In this document: positions 16,175 to 23,534 of the stretch, piece by piece | Numbering within the stretch: position 1 is the stretch's first letter | How the letters are laid out: the number at the start of each line of letters is the position of its first letter | Assembly (NCBI GenBank): GCA_030834185.1 | Contig: JAURFT010000008.1 | Location: 1-39,273 of the forward strand | Reading direction: 5' to 3' | DNA length: 39,273 nt | Source: Candidatus Nanopelagicales bacterium | GTDB lineage: Bacteria > Actinomycetota > Actinomycetes > S36-B12 > UBA5976 | Program-made: the position numbers and the translations under genes | The notes under the pieces: model-generated | What the model was told of the DNA's origin: nothing | The model's input: only the letters and a program-made list of their open reading frames with translations | Databases searched by the model: none

Positions 16175-17395
16175 TTAATTCTGCAGTGCTAAATCAGTTA
16201 ACATGCTTGCTTTTGCCACAGCTGCTAGTTCTTGAGCTGGATCTGCTGCTTGGGCTGCAAGTTTAGCCAATCGTGCTGCTCGAGTAGCTTGGTCTGGATT
16301 ATCAACAGTTTCATGATTGGCTGTGGTTGTTGGCTGTAAAAAGCGCTCACAGAATTGTTTGCGGGCGCTGGCGTAACTAGTAATTGGCTCAGTTGAGTTT
16401 TCAGCTATTGCTGCAAGTAACGCCGTTACAAGGGCCGATGCATCTTGCACCCCAGAATTTAGCCCCATCCCACCATTTGTTGATGTTAGATGTGCAGCAT
16501 CACCAGCTAGCGCAACTCGGCCAAAGCTAAATTCAGCTGCCACTCGCTGATGTGAGCGATAAACCTCATATTGTTTTAAATCTAAATCAGATAGCGTGGT
16601 ACCTGGAATTAGTTTTAACAATAAATTTATCGCAGCCACAAAATCTGCCGCTGGCTTTTCTATGGTACCGCGCTCAGTTGAATCATCAACTGCCTGCGTA
16701 GTCATTGCAATTCGCCAGATATCAGGAGTTCTAATCATTGATAACCGACCTAACGGACCAGACCAGTAACTAACTGGCGCTAAATCACTGAAATAGTTCT
16801 CAAATGGGAAAGCGGTTGCTACAACTGTGGTTGGTAGCGGATAGGTAAATCCAGACAGCTCAATGCCAATACTTTTTCGCACTTTACTATGACTGCCATC
16901 AGCTGCAACTAACCAATTGGTCTCAAGCTGCTCAGTTACACCTAAAGTTTCTATCTCCAGCAAAACGCTTGCTGGTGAAACTGTGACAGATTTTACTTCA
17001 GCTTGATATCTAAGCTCAATATTTTCATGCTCTGCTGCGGTATCGCGCAGCAGTTTTAAAACTTTATATTGCTCATACTGCAATCGATATGGAAACTTAA
17101 CTAATCCCGATATTGAACTGTACTTAAAATTAACCACATCAGGTAGTTCTAAATCTCGATACTGCAGCAGCTCAACTTTAACTGCACCGTTAATTATAGT
17201 TTCTGCTAATCCCAGCTGATCAAAGATTTCAAGAGTGGGCGGATGAATTGTGGAGCCGCGCCATTGCGGCGCAACTTCTGCTGAGTTCTGCTCTAACACT
17301 ATTACTTTAACTCCGCGCTGCGCTAACCCAATTGCAGTTACTAAACCAACCGGACCTGCTCCAACAACTACAACGTCATTTATTGATTTAGTCAT
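16175..17395 (-). CDS. FAD-dependent aromatic-ring-hydroxylase-like monooxygenase
   Basis: A 406-residue group A flavoprotein monooxygenase (p-hydroxybenzoate/salicylate/6-hydroxynicotinate hydroxylase family). The N-terminal dinucleotide site is VGAGPVGLVTA (11-21), the DG motif VAADGSHSKVR is at 163-173, and the FAD ribityl site GRVALAGDAAHLTSTNGGMG is at 292-311. These enzymes use NAD(P)H and O2 to hydroxylate, often decarboxylate, a ring acid. Its ATG overlaps the stop of the racemase-like gene (ATGA), and it precedes two ALDHs, so it probably makes the first oxidative attack. The C-terminus is Ala-rich and variable. Aromatic or N-heterocyclic substrate is inferred from family and context. 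Confidence 0.88.
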   Translation of the reverse strand: MTKSINDVVVVGAGPVGLVTAIGLAQRGVKVIVLEQNSAEVAPQWRGSTIHPPTLEIFDQLGLAETIINGAVKVELLQYRDLELPDVVNFKYSSISGLVKFPYRLQYEQYKVLKLLRDTAAEHENIELRYQAEVKSVTVSPASVLLEIETLGVTEQLETNWLVAADGSHSKVRKSIGIELSGFTYPLPTTVVATAFPFENYFSDLAPVSYWSGPLGRLSMIRTPDIWRIAMTTQAVDDSTERGTIEKPAADFVAAINLLLKLIPGTTLSDLDLKQYEVYRSHQRVAAEFSFGRVALAGDAAHLTSTNGGMGLNSGVQDASALVTALLAAIAENSTEPITSYASARKQFCERFLQPTTTANHETVDNPDQATRAARLAKLAAQAADPAQELAAVAKASMLTDLALQN

Positions 17396-18165
17396 TTTTG
17401 CGTTACCTTTAAACTAATTTGATTATCTAATTTTCGCAAAGCCGCGCTGTTAGAGTTTTGAATATCATAAGCTGCGCCAATTGTCGTTAGCAAACTCCAA
17501 ATACCCGCAAGTTGTGAAGTAATAATAGGAACAGCTGTGGTTGGTGCAACTGCGTCTGCTGCACTTAAGCTGGGAACTCCAGTGCCGGCAATTAAAATTA
17601 CAATATCTGGCTGCTGCGCAATTTCAGTTAAAGCAGTATGAACTGCAACTGCAATATCAGCTGCAGTTAGATCATAAATTTGTCCTGATTTATCTAGCTC
17701 AACTACTTTTTTAATCACATAACCTGCATCACTCCAAAACTGCGTTACTTCTTGAGTTAACCAGCTGGGATATGGCGAGATTAAATAGATTTCTTTAGGT
17801 TGCAGTTTTGTTAACACCTGCGCTACCGCGCCTGCCGCTGAAACTACCGGTGCCTGCAGTTGTGCTGTGGCTTGCTTAGTCCAGGCTTGATCACCTGATA
17901 TCCCAAGTGGATATGAAGAGCCTGTGCAGGCAACTAAAACCCCAGCAGGCTTCAGGCCGCTTAGGGTTTGAATGGTTTGAGTTAAATCTGGCACATATCG
18001 CGCTAAGCGCTGCTTTAGATCTAGCTGATCATAAAACGGCAATCGGGCTACATATGGAAAAAAATTACTAGGCAGCAGCGCATGCACTTCAGGTTCAACT
18101 GTTGGATTTGCGCAGGGCACCACAATTGCAACTGGAGTAGCCAAATTCCTTTGAATATTGCTCAC
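17392..18165 (-). CDS. Asp/Glu racemase-fold protein, maleate isomerase/arylmalonate decarboxylase-like
   Basis: A 257-residue protein of the Asp/Glu/hydantoin racemase superfamily, in the maleate isomerase/arylmalonate decarboxylase branch: PCANPTVEPEVHALLP near the N-terminus, GVLVACTGSSYPLG with Cys80 in the first catalytic loop, and VILIAGTGVPSLSAADAV for the second. The usual second-loop Cys is replaced by Gly/Thr around 194-196; only Cys18 and Cys80 are present. Maleate isomerases use both cysteines, so activity may be altered. The start is GTG at 18165 just after the small partner gene. Together with the monooxygenase, this recalls pathways ending in maleate to fumarate, such as the nicotinate route, but other pathway genes are absent. 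Confidence 0.75.
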   Translation of the reverse strand: MSNIQRNLATPVAIVVPCANPTVEPEVHALLPSNFFPYVARLPFYDQLDLKQRLARYVPDLTQTIQTLSGLKPAGVLVACTGSSYPLGISGDQAWTKQATAQLQAPVVSAAGAVAQVLTKLQPKEIYLISPYPSWLTQEVTQFWSDAGYVIKKVVELDKSGQIYDLTAADIAVAVHTALTEIAQQPDIVILIAGTGVPSLSAADAVAPTTAVPIITSQLAGIWSLLTTIGAAYDIQNSNSAALRKLDNQISLKVTQK

Positions 18166-18173
18166 AGCAATAA

Positions 18174-18458
18174 TTACTGAGTATCTAGTTTGGCGCCAAT
18201 ATCTTTCAAGGAACCAAAAATGCGTTCAACGAAAGCATCGCGATCGGTGTTGTCGAATTGAAATGAATCATCTCGCACAATCGCATCTGGACTTTCAATA
18301 ACACCTTTTGCTACTGCAGCTCCCTCAACTTCAGCCAAGCGGCGCTTAACCACCCAAAGCTCAGCTGCAAGTTCAAAGATCACATGCAAGATATGGTCAT
18401 TGATTCCCTCTGGTGCAAATTTTCCTAGCGGCTCACGTTCACGTTTTGGATTGGTCAT
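18174..18458 (-). CDS. Small partner protein of methyltransferase 2, unknown family
   Basis: A 94-residue soluble protein whose ATG overlaps the stop of the upstream methyltransferase (ATGA). A basic N-terminus (MTNPKREREPLGKF) leads to a long helix, VIFELAAELWVVKRRLAEVE, with heptad-like spacing, an acidic loop, and a final helix with TDRDAFVERIFGSLKDIG. Aligned with the 107-residue protein at 4505-4828 it shares the order of helix, GV-turn, D-rich loop and RD-F-R-G ending, so the two are homologous. No known domain is recognised. Coupling to a methyltransferase in both copies suggests a stable complex. Confidence 0.75.
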   Translation of the reverse strand: MTNPKREREPLGKFAPEGINDHILHVIFELAAELWVVKRRLAEVEGAAVAKGVIESPDAIVRDDSFQFDNTDRDAFVERIFGSLKDIGAKLDTQ

Positions 18459-19540
18459 TTATGACAATTCCAAGTTGAAGTCTTGCCGTGCACGCTGTTC
18501 TCAACTTCGGCAAACTCAGCTTTTAGGAATGAATCAATATCTGAATGCACATACTTATAGGCATATGGCTCATTATTGAATCGATGATCGAAATATCGAT
18601 CATAATCACTCCAAATATCAAGCGGAGTTGTTGCTTGCACCATGTCATGGATAACTAGCAAACCACCTGGTCGCAGCACTCGCTTTGCTTCTTGAATTGC
18701 TTTGCGTCCTTCAGCAACAGGCATCTCATGCAACAGGGTGCTCATATAGATTAAATCAAAAGTGTTATCAGCAAAATCTAGCTTCTCAGCTAACTGCTGT
18801 GAGAATTTCACATCTGCATTTAATCTGGTTGCTCGCATATGCGCATAGCGCACTAGCGGAGCTGCAAGTTCAATGCCATGAATTTCAGCGTTTGGCCAAC
18901 GCAATTTAGCAGCCACTGTGCCAGAACCAATGGCACATGCAACATCTAGAAACTTTTCAACTTTGCCATCTTTTGGAGTTGGCAGTTCATAGATGCGCTC
19001 AATCTTTGCTTCATCTTTATCATTTGAGCCGCCATGAAATACCTTGGTGCCGTAATGATAAATATGACCACCTAGTGGATCAGCGTGATAACTTCCTGGC
19101 TGACGGTGATAAGGCACGGCGGTGAAATATTCTGGATATTTAAAATCTGGATCCCAACGCAAACTGCCAGGTCCAGCAGTTTCAGCATCGGTTAGCTCTT
19201 GCTCAAGCGCTGCTCGGTTCTTGTCATATGAATCTACGATTCGATCCCAATTTAATCCCTGTGTGCTTCGCAGCATGCGGTTTCTAATTCCAACTGCTGG
19301 CAGCGGATCGGCAACTGCGCGCGTTTCAGAAATATCTGGATTCTCGGATTTAATTTTGCCAGCGGCAATCTCAGCTTTTAATGCTTTAGCAGATGCTGGG
19401 TTCATTGATTTCAGCGCGAACATGCGCAAGCCCTCAATAAAATCTAAATAGCTTTCATCATCATATGAAGACATCGCTGCCATGGTGCCAATATGGCCTC
19501 GACCAGTTGGGCCTACTTTGCCAGTTACTTCAGCTGTCAT
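18455..19540 (-). CDS. SAM-dependent methyltransferase-like protein 2
   Basis: A 361-residue paralogue of the protein at 4828-5901, with the same plan: an N-terminal region of about 190 residues followed by a class I methyltransferase fold. The shared pre-domain segment is QPGSYHADPLGGHIYHYG (about 148-164). Motif I reads FLDVACAIGSG (197-207), with Ala in place of two usual glycines; the acidic residue is Glu224 (GIELAAPL), and STLLHEMP (267-274) matches its paralogue, then RVLRPGGLLVIHD. TAGGAGC precedes the ATG. It is first in the catabolic operon, coupled to its partner protein. Its weakened SAM motif makes a changed or non-methylating role possible. Confidence 0.8.
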   Translation of the reverse strand: MTAEVTGKVGPTGRGHIGTMAAMSSYDDESYLDFIEGLRMFALKSMNPASAKALKAEIAAGKIKSENPDISETRAVADPLPAVGIRNRMLRSTQGLNWDRIVDSYDKNRAALEQELTDAETAGPGSLRWDPDFKYPEYFTAVPYHRQPGSYHADPLGGHIYHYGTKVFHGGSNDKDEAKIERIYELPTPKDGKVEKFLDVACAIGSGTVAAKLRWPNAEIHGIELAAPLVRYAHMRATRLNADVKFSQQLAEKLDFADNTFDLIYMSTLLHEMPVAEGRKAIQEAKRVLRPGGLLVIHDMVQATTPLDIWSDYDRYFDHRFNNEPYAYKYVHSDIDSFLKAEFAEVENSVHGKTSTWNCHK

Positions 19541-20001
19541 TTCTAGCTCCTACTCTTGGGAACTCAAAGCCAAGCTCAGTTTTGGATGTTTTGCTGGGTT
19601 TAAAGTTAGCATCTTCCATATTAGGTAGCAAGGTTACTAAATTGTCAGATAGGTCATAAAACCCCTGTTTTATATTGGTTGCGCTACCTGCTATCGCTTT
19701 TTTAGGTAGGCAACTTTGGCAATTTTTGTTTGCGAGATTCGTCGCCTTTAATTTGATACCTTATATATAGGTATATATGCACCATTTGGGGTGCTCAATA
19801 ATCCAGCTGCAACGGACCCTTAAAGCAATCGAGCCCAGCCATGAGAGTAATAGTGACTTGATTCAAGGAAAAATAACAGTTGAGTGGGTTACTTGAGCCG
19901 TATCGGCTCAAGTAATCTATACTGACTCTTATCACGAAATTGGGTTTTTGAGCTAAAACCGTCATTATTCGGGCATTAGTTCGGAAAAAGGAGTATTCCC
20001 C
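19541..20001. promoter_or_regulatory. Divergent control region, methyltransferase 2 operon and dnaK
   Basis: This 461-base gap holds both promoters. On the minus strand CCTATATATAAGGTAT (19756-19771) repeats the motif upstream of the surface protein and could be the methyltransferase promoter, giving a leader of about 215 bases. The dnaK side carries CTTGATTCAAG (19857-19867), the HAIR-like operator and a -10. A possible 29-codon minus-strand frame (19530-19619) overlaps the methyltransferase start; I do not call it a gene. Confidence 0.5.
19891..19923 (+). promoter_or_regulatory. HAIR-like HspR operator and dnaK promoter
   Basis: The inverted repeat ACTTGAGCCG-TAT-CGGCTCAAGT (19891-19913) contains CTTGAGC-N7-GCTCAAG, matching the HspR-associated inverted repeat CTTGAGT-N7-ACTCAAG at 12 of 14 positions. 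TATACT (19918-19923) is a good -10, and TTGAGC within the operator could be the -35 (19-base spacing), so HspR binding would block the polymerase. This implies autoregulation, since hspR is in the operon. Confidence 0.8.
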
Positions 20002-21831
20002 ATGGGTAGAGCAGTAGGAATTGATCTTGGAACCACCAACAGTGTGGTCTCCGTATTAGAAGGTGGCGAGCCAACAGTTATCGCCAATGCCGAAGGGGCC
20101 AGAACCACCCCATCAATTGTGGCATTTAGCAAAGCTGGTGAAGTGCTAGTTGGTGAAGTAGCTAAGCGCCAGGCAGTAACAAACCCAGAGCGAACTTTGC
20201 GATCAGTAAAGCGCCATATGGGAACTACTTGGACCGAGAAAATTGATGGCAAGGCATACACCGCCCAAGAGATTTCAGCTCGCACGTTAATGAAGCTAAA
20301 GCGCGATGCCGAAGCTTATTTAGGTGAAACTATTACTGATGCAGTTATTACTGTGCCCGCATATTTCAACGATTCACAACGCCAAGCAACTAAAGAAGCA
20401 GGTGAAATTGCCGGCTTTAATGTGCTGCGCATTATTAATGAGCCAACAGCTGCCGCTTTAGCGTATGGCTTAGATAAAGCAGATAAAGAACAGACAATAT
20501 TGGTGTTTGACCTTGGTGGCGGAACTTTTGACGTGTCGCTACTTGAGATTGGTGATGGTGTTGTTGAAGTTAAAGCAACAAGTGGTGATAACAATTTAGG
20601 TGGCGATGACTGGGATGAAAAGATCATCACCTGGTTGACTGACACTTTTAAGAGCAAAACTGGTGTTGATCTAAAGGCAGATAAAATGGCAATGCAGCGA
20701 CTACGAGAAGCTGCGGAAAAAGCCAAAATAGAACTCTCTAGCTCAACTCAAACTGCAATTAACTTGCCATACCTAACTGCATCTGCCGATGGCCCAATGC
20801 ATTTAGATGAGACGCTTACTCGGGCGCAATTTGAACAACTAACTGCCGATCTACTTGAGCGCACTCGCAAACCATTTGAATCTGTAATTAAAGATGCCGG
20901 TGTAGCGATTAGCGCAATTGATCAGGTAGTAATGGTTGGTGGTTCAACTCGAATGCCAGCAGTAACAGAGCTTGTTAAGAAACTTACAAACGGCAAAGAG
21001 CCAAACAAATCTGTTAACCCAGATGAGGTAGTGGCAGTTGGCGCAGCGCTACAAGCGGGCGTGCTAAAAGGTGAAGTTAAAGATGTGTTGTTACTTGATG
21101 TGACACCGCTATCGCTTGGTATTGAAACCAAAGGCGGCATCATGACAAAACTCATTGAGCGCAATACCACTATTCCAACAAAGCGAAGTGAAACCTTTAC
21201 TACCGCTGAAGATGGTCAGCCGGCAGTAATGATCCAGGTGTTTCAAGGTGAGCGCGAAATGGCAGCTTATAACAAGAAGTTAGGCACTTTTGAGCTTACG
21301 GGAATAGCCCCTGCACCACGCGGTGTGCCACAAATTGAGGTTACATTTGATATTGATGCTGATGGCATTGTGCATGTAAAAGCAACTGATAAGGGCACTG
21401 GCAAAGAGCAGTCAATGACAATTAGCGGTGGCTCAGCGCTTTCTAAAGAAGATATTGAGCGCATGACTAAAGATGCTGAAGCACATGCTGAAGAAGACAA
21501 AGCTCGCAAAGAGGCAGTTGAACTGCGTAACTCAGCGGAATCATTGGTTTATCAAACTGAGAAATTCATCCAAGAAAACGATGACAAGCTGCCAGCAGAT
21601 GCCAAGAGCAATGTGGAGACCCCGCTTGCCGAGCTGAAAAAAGCACTTGAAGAAACTGCCAACGTTGATGTCACAGATGCACCAGCGCAGGAGCGAATCA
21701 AAGCTGCCGTTGAAGCTGTAGCAACTGCATCGCAGGCATTAGGTGCAGCGCTGTATCAGCAACAGCAAGCTGGCGCTGATGACAGCGTGATTGATGCTGA
21801 AGTGGTTGAAGAAGAAAGCACCACCGCGTGA
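20002..21831 (+). CDS. dnaK: Hsp70 chaperone DnaK
   Basis: A complete 609-residue Hsp70. The nucleotide-binding domain opens with [20 protein letters not shown], with [11 protein letters not shown] at about 173 and [13 protein letters not shown] at about 311. The linker [16 protein letters not shown] precedes the substrate-binding domain, and the helical lid ends in an acidic tail ([14 protein letters not shown]). Short actinobacterial-type N-terminal lobe, full length. AAAGGAG lies before the ATG. It binds unfolded proteins in an ATP cycle helped by GrpE and a J-protein. It heads the operon and shares GTGA with grpE. Confidence 0.98.
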   Translation: MGRAVGIDLGTTNSVVSVLEGGEPTVIANAEGARTTPSIVAFSKAGEVLVGEVAKRQAVTNPERTLRSVKRHMGTTWTEKIDGKAYTAQEISARTLMKLKRDAEAYLGETITDAVITVPAYFNDSQRQATKEAGEIAGFNVLRIINEPTAAALAYGLDKADKEQTILVFDLGGGTFDVSLLEIGDGVVEVKATSGDNNLGGDDWDEKIITWLTDTFKSKTGVDLKADKMAMQRLREAAEKAKIELSSSTQTAINLPYLTASADGPMHLDETLTRAQFEQLTADLLERTRKPFESVIKDAGVAISAIDQVVMVGGSTRMPAVTELVKKLTNGKEPNKSVNPDEVVAVGAALQAGVLKGEVKDVLLLDVTPLSLGIETKGGIMTKLIERNTTIPTKRSETFTTAEDGQPAVMIQVFQGEREMAAYNKKLGTFELTGIAPAPRGVPQIEVTFDIDADGIVHVKATDKGTGKEQSMTISGGSALSKEDIERMTKDAEAHAEEDKARKEAVELRNSAESLVYQTEKFIQENDDKLPADAKSNVETPLAELKKALEETANVDVTDAPAQERIKAAVEAVATASQALGAALYQQQQAGADDSVIDAEVVEEESTTA

Positions 21832-22403
21832 GCGAAGAAACCACTGAAGGCATAAAAGTTACTGATAAGCGGCGCATTGATCCAGAAACAGGTGAAATTA
21901 GAGCGGGGGCTCCGGCCCCCGCTGCTGCATCAGATGAACCAACTGAGGTTTCTGATTTAGCAGCTGAACCCACTGCTGAACTCACTGCAGATCTGCAACG
22001 CATTACTGCTGAATATGCCAACTATCGCAAACGAGTTGATCGAGATCGCGACCTCATTAAAGATCTTGCAATTGCAACTGTGTTAGAGCAGCTGCTGCCA
22101 CTTTTGGATGATATTGATCGCGCTAAAGAGCATCAAGAACTTACCGGTGGCTTTGCAGCTGTGGCTGATAACTTAGCTAAAGTTGTGGAGCGATTTAATT
22201 TAGTTCCAACAGGTGCAGTTGGTGATGAATTTAATCCAACCGAGCATGAAGCGCTGCAGGTGATTGAATCAACAGATTTCACAGTGCCATCGGTTGCAAC
22301 CGTGCTTAGAAAAGGTTATCGCCGCGGTGAGAAGTTAATTCGCCCAGCGCAAGTAGTAGTTGCCGAACCAATAACTGTTCAAGTTACTGAGGAAGTTAAC
22401 TAA
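21828..22403 (+). CDS. grpE: Nucleotide exchange factor GrpE
   Basis: A 191-residue GrpE. It begins at a GTG overlapping the dnaK stop by four bases. A disordered acidic N-terminus (to about residue 55) leads to the coiled-coil part with [24 protein letters not shown] (two adjoining pieces), then the dimer helix region [11 protein letters not shown], and the beta-wing with FNPTEHEAL and [21 protein letters not shown], the GrpE signature. It drives ADP release from DnaK. Its stop overlaps the hspR start (TAATG). Confidence 0.96.
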   Translation: MSEETTEGIKVTDKRRIDPETGEIRAGAPAPAAASDEPTEVSDLAAEPTAELTADLQRITAEYANYRKRVDRDRDLIKDLAIATVLEQLLPLLDDIDRAKEHQELTGGFAAVADNLAKVVERFNLVPTGAVGDEFNPTEHEALQVIESTDFTVPSVATVLRKGYRRGEKLIRPAQVVVAEPITVQVTEEVN

Positions 22404-22756
22404 TGCGTTACGGGGTGCCGCAAGATGAGAACACCCCGGCCTATGTGATTTCAGTTGCTGCTGAAATGGCGCAGCTGCATCCGCAGACGCTGCGTCATTA
22501 CGACAAAATGGATCTAGTTTCTCCAGCTCGATCTGGTCGACAACGGCTTTATTCGATTCGAGATATTGCGCTAGTTCGATATGTGGCAGCGCTAGTTAAA
22601 GAGGGTGTTAACCATGAAGGGATTAAGCGCATCATTGCGCTTAATCAAGAAGTGGGAGAGCTTAAAAATCAACTCGCAATTGTGACTGAGCGATTAGCTG
22701 ATTTTGAGCATAAAGATCGAAATAGTAAATTAGCTGTTTATCAGCCACGTCGTTAA
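22403..22756 (+). CDS. hspR: MerR-family heat-shock repressor HspR
   Basis: A 117-residue MerR-type regulator. The winged-helix domain contains YVISVAAEMAQLHPQTLRHYD, a nearly exact HspR pattern (given here in a 20-residue core: VISVAAEMAQLHPQTLRHYD), then SPARSGRQRLYSIRDIALVRYV and the helix VNHEGIKRIIALN. A short C-terminal coiled coil follows, without a metal or ligand domain. HspR represses the dnaK operon through HAIR sites, often with DnaK as co-repressor. The operator upstream of dnaK fits. In most actinobacteria dnaJ lies between grpE and hspR; here hspR directly overlaps grpE. Confidence 0.93.
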   Translation: MRYGVPQDENTPAYVISVAAEMAQLHPQTLRHYDKMDLVSPARSGRQRLYSIRDIALVRYVAALVKEGVNHEGIKRIIALNQEVGELKNQLAIVTERLADFEHKDRNSKLAVYQPRR

Positions 22757-22857
22757 ACAGCTTTTGCATCATTGATACATTAATTGGGCCTCCTACATAC
22801 TTGTTGTGATCTTGATTCAAATTTAAACTTATTACTGTCTCAAAATGGCCTGCGAAT

Positions 22858-23292
22858 TTGGCCTATCTGCCCTACGCTGACCCTATAAGTGGTGAGTTTC
22901 ACCACGGAAGGAAAACAACGACCGAAAAAGAATTATTAAGACTTTGGAATGCCAAGCGGATGCAGATCATCACCGCTCAGATTGCCCCAGCCTTTGTGTT
23001 GATTGCAATTTTTGTGCTAGTCGCTCAAGGCACCCTTGCCGAAGCATCAGATCCTGCTAAATACCTAGTTATTGCAGTAGCTGGTGTTACTGGATTTCTA
23101 GCAATCGTTTCACAATATGCTGCAATCAGAGAAGCTCAGGCATTAGTTGTGGATCTTGCTGCAATTAAAGATAGCTCAAGGCTTGCTCGGCAGGTCTCGG
23201 CATCTAGCAGCTTCTTGCAGTTAACTGCAGTTGCAGTGGTTGGCCTAGGGCTAGTCATATTTGCGCTAGTTACCTGGAGCGTTCTGGGTTAA
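22858..23292 (+). CDS. Small membrane protein with three helices, unknown function; start uncertain
   Basis: The frame from TTG 22858 encodes 144 residues. Three membrane helices are visible: IAPAFVLIAIFVLVAQG, YLVIAVAGVTGFLAIVSQY and LQLTAVAVVGLGLVIFALVTW, with a charged cytoplasmic-type loop (REAQALVVDLAAIKDSSRLARQ). No family is recognised. No start codon with a ribosome site is found at 22858. Further in, GGAAGGAAA (22906-22914) stands 6 bases before ACG (22918), which would give an N-terminus MTEKELLRLWNAKRM of 124 residues; a -10-like TATAAG at 22884-22889 supports a transcript start between the two. So the real start may be ACG, or ATG with a base error. It follows hspR by about 100 bases. 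Confidence 0.6.
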   Translation: MAYLPYADPISGEFHHGRKTTTEKELLRLWNAKRMQIITAQIAPAFVLIAIFVLVAQGTLAEASDPAKYLVIAVAGVTGFLAIVSQYAAIREAQALVVDLAAIKDSSRLARQVSASSSFLQLTAVAVVGLGLVIFALVTWSVLG

Positions 23293-23294
23293 TT

Positions 23295-23420
23295 GTGGAA
23301 ATAGGAATTGGAATTTTTATCTTGTTTACGTTTTTAGTAGGAGTTTTAATATTTAAATATGAACGGCCCAGCTCAACGCCGCAGAAGCTAACTGGCAGAG
23401 GTGGGGATTTTCAAGAGTAA
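23295..23420 (+). CDS. 41-residue single-helix membrane peptide
   Basis: A short frame starts at GTG two bases after the preceding stop and ends at 23418-23420. It encodes one membrane helix (IGIGIFILFTFLVGVLIF), then KYERPSSTPQKL and a polar tail, which looks like a genuine small membrane protein with the positive-inside rule satisfied at its C-terminal side. No strong ribosome site; translation could be coupled to the upstream membrane gene. Function unknown. Confidence 0.5.
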   Translation: MEIGIGIFILFTFLVGVLIFKYERPSSTPQKLTGRGGDFQE

Positions 23421-23468
23421 TTTGTATTAACACCAGCTGTGCTGTTAAAAAACTAGCAGAGCAGTTAA

Positions 23469-23505
23469 TTAAAGGTCGGAGATAATTATTATTTCCTACC
23501 TTTAA
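23469..23505. terminator. Terminator between convergent genes
   Basis: Arms TTAAAGGT (23469-23476) and ACCTTTAA (23498-23505) pair and extend inward through GGA/TCC with small bulges around an AT-rich loop. It lies between the small membrane gene (+) and dnaB (-). Confidence 0.55.
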
Positions 23506-23534
23506 TGCATTAACAATTAGTTTTGATTACTCAT

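Noticed and set aside
19465-19659. Plus-strand 64-residue frame upstream of dnaK
   Set aside because: It overlaps the methyltransferase 2 start antisense, has no ribosome site and an unremarkable composition.
19857-19867. CTTGATTCAAG as a second HspR operator
   Set aside because: It is a short palindrome with half-sites like CTTGA, but the spacing does not fit the HAIR N7 spacer; a similar CTTGATTCAA occurs at about 22812, so it is noted only.
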